A model generated the notes under the pieces. That model saw nothing but the letters and a program-made list of their open reading frames with translations. It was not told the DNA's origin and did not search any database. Of a stretch of 64,000 nucleotides of DNA, positions 51,104 through 60,164 are shown piece by piece. The stretch lies in assembly GCF_000723205.1 (NCBI RefSeq), contig NZ_HG315671.1, positions 2,391,351 to 2,455,350 of the forward strand, written 5' to 3'. The first letter of the stretch is position 1. Each line of letters starts with the position of its first letter. Both the position numbers and the translations under genes were made by a program. The stretch is from Formosa agariphila KMM 3901 (GTDB lineage Bacteria > Bacteroidota > Bacteroidia > Flavobacteriales > Flavobacteriaceae).

Positions 51104-53602
51104 ATGCAAAATTATAAATACATCTCTTTAATTACACTAATCGGAATCTTAACACTCTTTTCTTGCAACAAAAATGAAATTGAAGTCGTTCCTGATCAAG
51201 ATTTTAACGAAAACTGGTTGTTTTTAAAAGACACTATTCCAAACGGTGAAACAATTGCTTTAGATGACAGCTCTTGGAGAACTCTAAACCTACCACACGA
51301 TTGGGCCATAGAAGGCCCGTTTGACAAGAAGAACAACGCCCGTAACGGCGGATTACCAATAGATGGTATTGCATGGTATAGAAAACATTTTACGATTGAC
51401 TCAAAATATCAAAACAAACACGTCTCTATTGAATTTGATGGTGTAATGGACAATTCTACAGTCTTTATTAATGGTCATAATGTAGGAGAACGCCATTATG
51501 GTTATAGTGGATTTGAATACGATTTAACCCCCTTTATTAAATTTGGAGAAAACAATGTAATTGCTGTACAACTGGCTCCAGAAATTTTATCAGAACGGTG
51601 GTATCCAGGAGCGGGAATTTATCGAAATGTTAGACTCAAAATTAACGAGAACGTTCACATTCCACAATGGGGAACGTTTATTACTACTCCAAAAGTCACT
51701 TCAGATATGGCAGAAGTAAACATCGAAACTAAAATTAAAAATACCACAAATAAAACACAAGAGGTTGTTTTAGAAACGACTATTCTAGATACAAAAAACA
51801 CAAGTGTCGCGGTTTCATCTAAAAAAATAACACTTTCAAATAACGCCCAAGATAAACAAACTCAAGTCATAAATGTCCCTAATCCGCTTCTTTGGGATAT
51901 TGGAAAACCTAATCTATACAAAGCCATTAGCAGAATTAAAATAGATAATGTGCTGGTTGATGAGTTTGAAACTGAGTTTGGAATAAGAACCATTGCTTTT
52001 AAAAAAGAAGGGTTTTACCTTAACGGAAAAGCGGTTGAACTTAATGGCGTATGTATGCACCACGATTTAGGACCTTTGGGTGCTGCTGTAAATTATAGAG
52101 CTACAGAGCGTCAAATGCAAATCATGCAACAAATGGGTGCAAATGCATTAAGAACTAGTCATAATCCGCCATCTACAGAACTCCTACAAGTATGCGACAG
52201 ATTAGGAATAGTAGTAATAGATGAAGCTTTCGACGAATGGAAAGAAGCTAAAGTACCAAACGGATATCACAAATATTTTGACCAATGGGCAGAAACCGAC
52301 TTAAGAGATATGATTAAAAGAGATCGTAATCACCCATCTGTTATCATGTGGAGTATTGGTAATGAAATCTTAGAGCAGGGTAAAAAAGATGGTTGGAAAA
52401 TAGCAAAAATGTTAAACGACATTTGCCATAACGAAGACAACTCCAGACCAACTACTGCTGGTTTTAACTACTATCCTGCGTCATTTGTAAATAAATTAGC
52501 ACATCAAATTGATGTAGTAGGAGTAAATTACAAACCTGCATACTACGGAGAAATTAGAGAGCAAAATCCTGAAATGATTTTTTATGGTTCTGAAACATCT
52601 TCACAAACAAGCACAAGAGGATATTACGATTTACCTCTAGATTCCGACGTAAAAAGAGAAACTCGTCAAGTTTCAAGCTATGATGTAACCGTGGGGCCAC
52701 CATGGGCATATTCTCCAGATGTAGAATTTGCAGCTCAAGAAGCTAATCCTCATTCTTTAGGTGAATTTATTTGGACCGGTTTCGATTATTTAGGAGAACC
52801 AACACCTTATGGTGGACGAGATAATTCCACAAATGGTTATTGGAATGACGATTGGCCTTCTCACGCCTCTTACTTTGCTCCTGTTGATTTATGTGGATTC
52901 CCAAAAGACAGATTTTACCTATACCAAAGTCAATGGACAACAGAACCAATGGTTCACGTTTTACCACATTGGAATTGGGAAGGCAAAGAAGGACAAACAA
53001 TACCTGTATATGCCTACACGAATTGTGATGAAGTTGAATTATTTGTTAACGGAAAATCTTTTGGTAAAAAAATAAAAGGTAAAGATTTAACCGACGTTTT
53101 CACAGAATATAGAGGGTTTAAAGATTCAGGTTATGAATTTAAAAAAGGAATATATAAATCTAAATACAGATTATCTTGGAACGTACCATATCAGCCCGGA
53201 AGCATTAAAGTTATTGCCTACAAAAATGGAAAGGAAATCGTTTCCAAGGAAATAAAAACAGCTGGTAAACCTGCAAAAATAAAACTCATAGCAGATAGAT
53301 CATCTATTGATGCAGATGGTAAAGATTTATCATTTATTACTGTTCGTATAGAAGATAAAGATGGTAATCTATGCCCTAATGCAGATAACCTTGTAAATTT
53401 TCATGTAAAAGGAGCTGGAGTTTTAGAAGCTGTTGGGAATGGAAATTCGGCCTCATTAGAATCATTTCAAGAAAACTTTATTAAAGCATTTTATGGACAA
53501 TGTTTATTAATCGTAAAATCGACTAAAGACATGGGAGAAATTCATATTGAGGCCACGTCAAAAACTTTAGATTCAGATAGCTTAACCATAGAAACCAAAT
53601 AA
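51104..53602 (+). CDS. GH2 beta-galactosidase, lipoprotein
   Basis: An 832-residue GH2 enzyme from the ATG at 51104; an upstream frame to 51056 would overlap the sulfatase and is rejected. The lipobox LTLFSC gives Cys 21. Jelly-roll, Ig-like and TIM-barrel domains follow, with DSSWRTLNLPHDWAIEGPF near the start, acid/base Glu 421 in MWSIGNEILEQG and nucleophile Glu 497 in FYGSETSSQTSTRG. The C-terminal part (about 630-830) adds DUF4982-like and Big-type domains (SSIDADGKDLSFITVRIED). It probably releases beta-D-galactose from desulfated agaran oligosaccharides. The next sulfatase begins 3 bases after its stop codon. Confidence 0.93.
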   Translation: MQNYKYISLITLIGILTLFSCNKNEIEVVPDQDFNENWLFLKDTIPNGETIALDDSSWRTLNLPHDWAIEGPFDKKNNARNGGLPIDGIAWYRKHFTIDSKYQNKHVSIEFDGVMDNSTVFINGHNVGERHYGYSGFEYDLTPFIKFGENNVIAVQLAPEILSERWYPGAGIYRNVRLKINENVHIPQWGTFITTPKVTSDMAEVNIETKIKNTTNKTQEVVLETTILDTKNTSVAVSSKKITLSNNAQDKQTQVINVPNPLLWDIGKPNLYKAISRIKIDNVLVDEFETEFGIRTIAFKKEGFYLNGKAVELNGVCMHHDLGPLGAAVNYRATERQMQIMQQMGANALRTSHNPPSTELLQVCDRLGIVVIDEAFDEWKEAKVPNGYHKYFDQWAETDLRDMIKRDRNHPSVIMWSIGNEILEQGKKDGWKIAKMLNDICHNEDNSRPTTAGFNYYPASFVNKLAHQIDVVGVNYKPAYYGEIREQNPEMIFYGSETSSQTSTRGYYDLPLDSDVKRETRQVSSYDVTVGPPWAYSPDVEFAAQEANPHSLGEFIWTGFDYLGEPTPYGGRDNSTNGYWNDDWPSHASYFAPVDLCGFPKDRFYLYQSQWTTEPMVHVLPHWNWEGKEGQTIPVYAYTNCDEVELFVNGKSFGKKIKGKDLTDVFTEYRGFKDSGYEFKKGIYKSKYRLSWNVPYQPGSIKVIAYKNGKEIVSKEIKTAGKPAKIKLIADRSSIDADGKDLSFITVRIEDKDGNLCPNADNLVNFHVKGAGVLEAVGNGNSASLESFQENFIKAFYGQCLLIVKSTKDMGEIHIEATSKTLDSDSLTIETK

Positions 53603-53605
53603 ATT

Positions 53606-55000
53606 ATGAATACATATATATATTTAAGAAATAGCTTAATTATTTTACTTTTTATTTTGGCATCTAATAAGGGGTTTTCTCAAGACAAACCTAATATTAT
53701 TGTCATTTTAACAGACGATCAAGGTTGGGCTGATGTTGGTTTTAATGGATCCACAGATATCCCTACTCCAAACTTAGATGCCTTAGCCGCAGAAGGTGTA
53801 ATCTTTTCTAACGGTTATGTATCTCATCCTTATTGTAGTCCTTCTAGAGCAGGGCTATTAACAGGACGGTATCAAGCACGTTTCGGGCATGACTGCAATA
53901 TGCCTTATGATGGAGAAAATGATGCAACCATTGGCACGCCTCTAAAAGAAAAAATGATCCCTGAAGCCTTAAAAGAACAAGGATACAGAACAAGTGCTAT
54001 CGGTAAATGGCACTTAGGTGATCATCCAGATTTATATCCACCTGCACAAGGATTCGACCATTGGTTCGGGTTTCCAGGAGGAGGTATGAATTATTGGGGT
54101 GAGTCAAAAAATGAAATTCAGACGGTATACAGAGATCGTAAGGTAGTACCCGAAGATGAACTTACTTATTTAACCGACGATTTTACAAACGAAGCCATAG
54201 ATTTTATAACAAAAAAAGACGATAAACCTTTTTTTATTTATTTAGCGTATAATGCACCTCACGCACCAGACCAAGCAACAAAAGCCTATCTCGATAAAAC
54301 AAAGCATATAGAATATGCTGGAAGAAGTGTATATGCAGCCATGGTTAATGCGGTAGATACAAACGTAGGTAAGATTGATTCAACTCTTGTTGCAAACGGA
54401 ATGAAAGAAAACACCATTCTTGTGTTTTTAAGTGATAACGGAGGGCGAGTTGAACATGCAGATAACAGGCCTTTTAGAGGGCATAAAGGCATGTTGTTTG
54501 AAGGCGGTATAAAAGTTCCCTTTTTTATTACGTGGCCTAAAAAAATTAAGGCTAAACAAACCTATTCTGAAATTATTTCGTCTCTAGATTTATTTCCAAC
54601 CTTTTTAAATGCCGCTCATGGAAAAGCATCCAAAGAAGTTCAGCTTGATGGGGTAGATCTCTTACCATATATTAACGATGTTAAAACTAAAAAACCACAT
54701 GATGCTCTCTTTTGGAGGTCTTCTGGTAATTTTGAATATGCTGTAAGAAAAGGGAAATACAAACTTTATAAAAGTGCTTATAAAAACAAAACATTACTTT
54801 TCGATTTAGAAAATGATAATTTAGAACGTTACGACATTTCTGAAACACATCCTCAAATAATTGCAAATTTAGAAGAAGCATACAGACAATGGGATTCAAA
54901 AAACATTGCTCCAGGTTGGTTCGATCCGCATGCTGAAAATGTTAAAAAAGAAGAACAAAGATGGGAAGCAACACGAAACAAATCATTAAAACATAAATAA
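53606..55000 (+). CDS. Sulfatase (formylglycine type) with CSPSR motif
   Basis: A 464-residue secreted S1 sulfatase with a signal peptide ending ASNKGFSQ. The formylglycine site is CSPSR (77-81) in HPYCSPSRAGLLTGRYQARF; metal Asp 37 and 38 lie in ILTDDQGWADVG. The motifs GKWHLGDHPDLYPPAQGFDH and FLSDNGGRVEHADNRPFRGH complete the family pattern. The pattern recalls subfamily S1_19, which includes galactan sulfatases; this is from memory and not checked. It is tightly coupled to the upstream GH2 (3 bases) and the next sulfatase (10 bases). Confidence 0.92.
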   Translation: MNTYIYLRNSLIILLFILASNKGFSQDKPNIIVILTDDQGWADVGFNGSTDIPTPNLDALAAEGVIFSNGYVSHPYCSPSRAGLLTGRYQARFGHDCNMPYDGENDATIGTPLKEKMIPEALKEQGYRTSAIGKWHLGDHPDLYPPAQGFDHWFGFPGGGMNYWGESKNEIQTVYRDRKVVPEDELTYLTDDFTNEAIDFITKKDDKPFFIYLAYNAPHAPDQATKAYLDKTKHIEYAGRSVYAAMVNAVDTNVGKIDSTLVANGMKENTILVFLSDNGGRVEHADNRPFRGHKGMLFEGGIKVPFFITWPKKIKAKQTYSEIISSLDLFPTFLNAAHGKASKEVQLDGVDLLPYINDVKTKKPHDALFWRSSGNFEYAVRKGKYKLYKSAYKNKTLLFDLENDNLERYDISETHPQIIANLEEAYRQWDSKNIAPGWFDPHAENVKKEEQRWEATRNKSLKHK

Positions 55001-55010
55001 TTATCACAAT

Positions 55011-56597
55011 ATGATTCAAAATATAAAAATCAAAAAAATCTACCTTTGCTTTGTATTGACAACAATACTCTTAACGGTTTTTAGTTGCAAACAGGAAAAA
55101 AAAACAAACCTAACAGAAGTAAGTCCTAAAGAAAACACATCCAACCCCAACATCGTTATTATATATTTAGACGATTTAGGATATGGAGACCTTAGTGCTT
55201 ATGGTGCTACCGAATTAAGTACACCTAACATAGATAAACTAGCAAATGGTGGTGTAAAATTCACTAACGCTTATGCAACTTCTGCAACCTGTACTCCTAG
55301 CCGATATGGACTTTTAACAGGAGTTTACCCGTGGAGAAATAAGGATGCTCAAATCCTTCCAGGAACGGCGCCTTTAATTATTAACCCTGAACAAACAACA
55401 ATTCCAAAAATGTTAAAACAACAAGGTTATACAACCGGAATTGTTGGTAAATGGCACTTAGGTTTAGGTACAGGACATGTTAATTGGAACGACCACGTCT
55501 CTCCTGGCCCTAACGAAGTTGGATTTGATTATTCGTACATTATGGCGGCTACTCAAGACCGCGTTCCCACTGTATATATTAAAAATGGACGCGTTGATAA
55601 TTTAGACCCTAATGATCCTATTGAAGTTAATTATGCTAAGAATTTTGAAGGAGAGCCTACAGGAAAAGACAACCCAGAGTTAACTAAAATGAAATGGCAC
55701 CACGGCCATAATAACAGTATTGTTAATGGTATTCCTAGAATTGGATTTATGACAGGTGGTGAATCAGCGAAGTGGAGTGATGTAGATATGGCAGATCACT
55801 TTTTAGTAGAAGCACAAAATTATGTTAAGCAACATAAAGAAAATCCGTTCTTTTTATATTATGCACTACAACAACCTCATGTACCACGTACACCACACCC
55901 AAGATTCGTAGGCAAATCTGGAATGGGCCCTAGAGGAGATGTTATTCTTGAGGCCGATTGGATAGTTGGAGAATTTATAAAGACTTTAGAAAAAGAACAA
56001 TTGTTAGAAAACACTTTAATAATCTTTACAAGTGATAATGGACCTGTTTTAAATGACGGTTATTATGATGATGCAGTAGAAAAATTGGGTAATCACAAAC
56101 CTGCAGGCGCTTTAAGAGGTGGAAAATATAGTTTATTTGATGCCGGTACCCACGTACCATTTTTTACATATTGGAAAGGCAAAATTACCCCTTCGGTTTC
56201 TGATGCTTTAATTTGCCAAGTAGATTTATTAAGTTCTTTGGCTAAATTAACAGCAAGTAACATAAAAACAGAAGATAGTGATCAACTTATAGATGTTCTT
56301 TTAGGAAACTCTAAAACAGGAAAAACAAATCTAATAATTGAAGCTGGTCAAAAAACGGCTTTACGTAGTGGAAACTGGGTAATGATACCGCCTTACAAAG
56401 GTAACCCTATAAATACCCAGGTTAATATTGAGTTAGGAATTTCTAGCGAATTTCAACTCTATAATTTAAAAGAAGACCATGCTCAGAAAAATAATTTAGC
56501 TCAAAGTAACCCAGAAAAATTGGATGAATTGACTGCTATTTACAAAAAAATAAGAGGAAAAACAGAAGTAGAAATAAAAGAACTAGAGTTAAAATAG
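55011..56597 (+). CDS. Sulfatase (formylglycine type) with CTPSR motif, lipoprotein
   Basis: A 528-residue lipoprotein (LTVFSC, Cys 26) of the S1 sulfatase family. The formylglycine site is CTPSR (94-98) in ATSATCTPSRYGLLTGVYPW; metal Asp 54 and 55 lie in YLDDLGYGDLSAYG. Additional marks are GIVGKWHLGLG, YALQQPHVPRTPHPRF and FTSDNGPVLNDGYYDD. PGTAPLIINPEQTTIPKML recalls S1_15-type enzymes, as an unverified impression. It is the last gene before a strong terminator at 56621. Several sulfatases of different type in one locus imply more than one sulfate position in the glycan. Confidence 0.92.
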   Translation: MIQNIKIKKIYLCFVLTTILLTVFSCKQEKKTNLTEVSPKENTSNPNIVIIYLDDLGYGDLSAYGATELSTPNIDKLANGGVKFTNAYATSATCTPSRYGLLTGVYPWRNKDAQILPGTAPLIINPEQTTIPKMLKQQGYTTGIVGKWHLGLGTGHVNWNDHVSPGPNEVGFDYSYIMAATQDRVPTVYIKNGRVDNLDPNDPIEVNYAKNFEGEPTGKDNPELTKMKWHHGHNNSIVNGIPRIGFMTGGESAKWSDVDMADHFLVEAQNYVKQHKENPFFLYYALQQPHVPRTPHPRFVGKSGMGPRGDVILEADWIVGEFIKTLEKEQLLENTLIIFTSDNGPVLNDGYYDDAVEKLGNHKPAGALRGGKYSLFDAGTHVPFFTYWKGKITPSVSDALICQVDLLSSLAKLTASNIKTEDSDQLIDVLLGNSKTGKTNLIIEAGQKTALRSGNWVMIPPYKGNPINTQVNIELGISSEFQLYNLKEDHAQKNNLAQSNPEKLDELTAIYKKIRGKTEVEIKELELK

Positions 56598-56620
56598 ATT
56601 GTAAAAAACTTTAAAACAGA

Positions 56621-56652
56621 AGGGCTTTGAATGAAAATTCAAAGCCCTTTCT
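56621..56652 (+). terminator. Strong Rho-independent terminator
   Basis: AGGGCTTTGAAT (56621-56632) pairs exactly with ATTCAAAGCCCT (56637-56648) around a GAAA loop, followed by TT and T-rich sequence. It closes the transcript that carries the HTCS-proximal sulfatases and GH2. Confidence 0.85.
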
Positions 56653-56714
56653 AATATTAACCATATGTTATAACAATCTAACCATATATAATTAAAGCAA
56701 AAGCAAAGAATAAA

Positions 56715-56722
56715 TATTTTTG
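56715..56722 (+). promoter_or_regulatory. Candidate -7 box of the GH2-GH86 unit
   Basis: TATTTTTG matches the TAnnTTTG -7 consensus and lies 27 bases before the ATG at 56750, directly after the terminator. A matching -33 box was not found. Confidence 0.4.
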
Positions 56723-56749
56723 GTGTAAATCAAATTTATACATCAAAAA

Positions 56750-59626
56750 ATGAAAATCAAATTCTTAATTATTGGACTTCTATTCTGTCAAATAAATTTT
56801 GCTCAGAGTAATTTGTTACCCACAGGTTTTGAAGTAGGAAATAGAACAAAAACAAATCTTAATTTAGGTTGGAAATTTCATTTAGGAGACCTTGAACCCC
56901 ATCCTTCCAGTATAAATTTTGATGACAGTAATTGGGAAAATGTTTCAGTGCCTCACACCCCACAATTAGTTTCTTATGAACTCGATAGTATTAAGGAAAC
57001 GTGGGTACAAGAAAAATACCTCCGTGATGTCAGTTGGTATAGAAAAAAACTAAAAATTGAAGCTGATAATTCTCAAAAAATATTTCTTGAATTTGAAGCT
57101 GTACATAATGCAACAGAGTTATGGGTTAACGGAAAAAAAGTGGGCAATTATGCCGTAAATGGCTATACCCCTTTTCATTTCGATATTAGCAATTTTGTGC
57201 AATTTGGACAAGAAAACACCATTGCTATCAAAGCAGATAACACTTATAACCAAACTATTGCACCCGACCCACATAGAACCGATTATGTGAAATTTGGTGG
57301 ACTTTACAGAGATGTGTATTTGGTAACTACTAATAAGTTACATGTCAATTTTAATTGGGAAGATTTTGATGCTGGCGTACATATTACAACACCTACTGTA
57401 AATAAAAATAATGGTACGGTTACGATTAAAACAACTGTAAAAAATGAAAATAATACGGCTAAAAAAAGTAAGATAATTACCAATATTATTAATAATGATG
57501 GGTTTGTAATTAAAAAATTAATTTCAGAAACAAGCATTGCTGCAAATTCTTCACATACGTTTAGACAATCTACAACCGTTGAAGACGATTATCATTTATG
57601 GTCTCCAGATTCACCTTATTTGTACCGTGTAAATTCAGTAATTTATGATAACGAAACACCTGTTGATTTTGTAGAAAACAAATTCGGATTTAGAAAATTT
57701 TCTTTAGAAAAAGGCAAAGGGTTTGTTTTAAATGGAGAACCTCTTTTTTTAGTGGGTGCAAATCGCCATCAAAATTATCCTAATATTGGAGACGCCGTTC
57801 CTAATTCATTTCATTATAACGAAGCATTGCAATACAAAAAAGCAGGTATGAACATTATAAGATTGTCCCATTATACACAAGATGATGCCTTTATTAAGGC
57901 CTGCGATGAATTAGGAATTTTTGTTTATGAAGAACCTTCAACATGGATTGAATGGGGAGATGACATGTGGTTTGAAAACTTAGAACAAGCAACGCGAACT
58001 ATGATTCGTAATCATAGAAATCACCCATCAATTATTGTATGGGGAGCAGGAATTAATCATAGGGGTCCTGTTCCTAGAATGCAAACAGTTGCTAAAGAAG
58101 AAGATCCTTTCAGATTAACAGCTTCTGCTTCTGCACCATGGGATGGACCAAAAAATGAAGGTGTTACAGACGTGCATGCTACAATGGATTACAGAAGAAC
58201 AGAATTTCCTGAAAGTGCTTTTACCATGGTCATGGAACATGGAAGTTCTCCTAATGCCGAAGTCAATCAATTTCACATTTCAAGATATAAAGGCAATAAA
58301 AATAATTTTGCAGCCATTACGTGGTTAGGTGCAGATTATAACCATTTACAACCAGATATTGTAGACGATCAATGGTCACGAGATTTTATGACAACCTATG
58401 GTGTATTGTCACCTTATAGAGTACCTAAGCCCGTTTATTATTGGTATCAATCAGAACTTGTAAAAAAACCAATAGTGCATATTGCAGATGAAACAGCGTC
58501 GAAAGACGGAAAAGTTAGAGTGTTTAGTAACTGTCAAGAAGTAGAGTTATATCAAGACGGAAAACTTATTGCTAAACAATTTCCCGATAATGATATTACC
58601 AAAACCAATTTAAATCATCCGTCATTTACATTTAAATATAATTGGAAAAATGGCACATTAAAGGCTGTTGGTTATTCGAACGGAGAAAAAGCAACAGAAT
58701 TTGTAAGACATAAAGAAGGAAAACCACATCATATAAGAATTGATTTTAATATAAACAATCAGCCATTTTATGCCGGTGGATCTGATATTAGATTAGTTTA
58801 TGCTACTATTTTAGATGAAAATGGCGAAGTTGTAACTCAAACTAAAAATGAAATTCATTTTTCTGTATCTGGTGCTGGTGAGCTAATTGATAATGGTAAA
58901 ATTTATGCAAATCCAGCGCTTGTTTATAATGGTGTAGCTGCCATTTATGTAAAAGGAACAGATAAACCTGGAACTCTTACAATTACAGCAAAGGCAAATG
59001 GACTAAAAACAGGAAAAGCATCTATTAATACCGTTGATTTTAATACCAACGAAATTGCAAACCATGCTAAAGCGATTTACGATTTCCCTATAGAACGTGT
59101 GGATATTGGTGGAGATAAACAATTGGTACAATTTGAATGGCAAGAATGGACAGGAAGCTCAAATAATGAATTAAAACACAAACTAAAAGACACCAATATT
59201 CAAGTAGAAATAAGTGCAGATCAAACTATAAATTGGTTAGGAAATGGTACGAGTATGATTGGTGATTTGAGTTTTGTAGGTACTGATGGTGTGTATATAG
59301 AAAGTGGAGAATTATCTTTAAAATTAACAAACTTAAAAGCGGGGGAATATGCAATAGAAACGTTCCATCATGCAAGAAAATCCGACATCAAATTAACGAA
59401 TGAAATAGAAGTTAGTGTTGAAGATGTCGATGGCAGTTTTAGCAGAATATCCGATGATCATATTGTAAATTACTACGACAATGATAGTAGTGGCGAACGT
59501 AATCCGCTTTCAATTAAATCTACATTTAAATCTGATGGTACCAATCCGGTTGTATTGAAGTTTAAAAGTATCAATCAAAAAGGTACGCTTTGGCTAAATG
59601 GTTTCATACTTAAACAAATAAAATAA
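56750..59626 (+). CDS. GH2-family glycosidase with replaced acid/base residue
   Basis: A 958-residue secreted GH2-family protein with a signal peptide ending CQINFAQS. It has a jelly-roll sugar-binding domain (about 35-195), Ig-like domain and TIM barrel, where FLVGANRHQNYPNIGDAV and IRLSHYTQDDAF are typical. At the position of the acid/base Glu (WxxGNE in the other two GH2 enzymes here) it reads WGAGINHRG, so Asn 436 replaces Glu. The expected nucleophile Glu 496 (MVMEHGSS) is kept. C-terminal domains (about 590-958) resemble DUF4982/Big and a carbohydrate-binding module. The activity is therefore uncertain: altered mechanism, special substrate or loss of function. The next gene's ATG overlaps its stop (TAATG). 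Confidence 0.87.
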   Translation: MKIKFLIIGLLFCQINFAQSNLLPTGFEVGNRTKTNLNLGWKFHLGDLEPHPSSINFDDSNWENVSVPHTPQLVSYELDSIKETWVQEKYLRDVSWYRKKLKIEADNSQKIFLEFEAVHNATELWVNGKKVGNYAVNGYTPFHFDISNFVQFGQENTIAIKADNTYNQTIAPDPHRTDYVKFGGLYRDVYLVTTNKLHVNFNWEDFDAGVHITTPTVNKNNGTVTIKTTVKNENNTAKKSKIITNIINNDGFVIKKLISETSIAANSSHTFRQSTTVEDDYHLWSPDSPYLYRVNSVIYDNETPVDFVENKFGFRKFSLEKGKGFVLNGEPLFLVGANRHQNYPNIGDAVPNSFHYNEALQYKKAGMNIIRLSHYTQDDAFIKACDELGIFVYEEPSTWIEWGDDMWFENLEQATRTMIRNHRNHPSIIVWGAGINHRGPVPRMQTVAKEEDPFRLTASASAPWDGPKNEGVTDVHATMDYRRTEFPESAFTMVMEHGSSPNAEVNQFHISRYKGNKNNFAAITWLGADYNHLQPDIVDDQWSRDFMTTYGVLSPYRVPKPVYYWYQSELVKKPIVHIADETASKDGKVRVFSNCQEVELYQDGKLIAKQFPDNDITKTNLNHPSFTFKYNWKNGTLKAVGYSNGEKATEFVRHKEGKPHHIRIDFNINNQPFYAGGSDIRLVYATILDENGEVVTQTKNEIHFSVSGAGELIDNGKIYANPALVYNGVAAIYVKGTDKPGTLTITAKANGLKTGKASINTVDFNTNEIANHAKAIYDFPIERVDIGGDKQLVQFEWQEWTGSSNNELKHKLKDTNIQVEISADQTINWLGNGTSMIGDLSFVGTDGVYIESGELSLKLTNLKAGEYAIETFHHARKSDIKLTNEIEVSVEDVDGSFSRISDDHIVNYYDNDSSGERNPLSIKSTFKSDGTNPVVLKFKSINQKGTLWLNGFILKQIK

Positions 59627-60066
59627 TGAAGAATAAGAACATTATTTTTAAAAGTCAGTATGGTGCAAATAACACTATTATTCGTATAACAGAAGGAAAA
59701 ACTAAATATAAAAAACACCTATTATTTTCCGTTATCTACCTAGTAACACTTGTGTGTTTTTCTCAAAAAAACATCGTAAATATAGATTTTACAACTCAAA
59801 AATTTATAGGTTCTGAAAGCGAATTAAACAGAGAAAAATACTTTGCAATCCACGGGTCGTATACTGATAATGGATTAGCAGATAATCCCGAATATTTATT
59901 CGACGATTTAGGTATTAAGTTTGGAAGAACCTTTGGTGGACCCCGCCCCTATTCAAAATTAAATAAGAATAACTTATCCATTGAAAACGCACTGAATTTA
60001 GGTATAAACAACTCAGAAAGGCACGAAAAGCTCTGCTATATAATAAGTATAAAACCACAGATTTAA
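59626..60066 (+). CDS. GH86 agarase/porphyranase, N-terminal part (frameshifted gene)
   Basis: The first 146 codons of a GH86 endo-hydrolase gene that really spans 59626-61520. The start overlaps the GH2 stop codon (TAATG), a sign of translational coupling. A hydrophobic signal (LLFSVIYLVTLVCFSQ) follows an unusually long, basic N-terminal stretch of about 30 residues. The catalytic domain begins at about 60 with KYFAIHGSYTDNG and FDDLGIKFGRTFGGPRPYSK, typical of GH86. At the AAAA of 60026-60029 the protein leaves the family frame, reads HEKLCYIISIKPQI and stops at 60066. One extra A there would restore HEKALLYNKYKTTDLI and join the downstream part. Confidence 0.82.
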   Translation: MKNKNIIFKSQYGANNTIIRITEGKTKYKKHLLFSVIYLVTLVCFSQKNIVNIDFTTQKFIGSESELNREKYFAIHGSYTDNGLADNPEYLFDDLGIKFGRTFGGPRPYSKLNKNNLSIENALNLGINNSERHEKLCYIISIKPQI

Positions 60067-60164
60067 TCATTACAGACCATCCAAGAGAAGCTTTTCAATA
60101 TAAAGGAGATTACCAAAAAGCAGCAGCATTTAATGCAGAATACATTAAAAATGCATATCCGGTA

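Noticed and set aside
60067-60164. Two separate genes in place of one GH86
   Set aside because: The frame of the second part is open upstream to 59985 and carries family sequence from about 60030, so the split is a frameshift and not a gene boundary.
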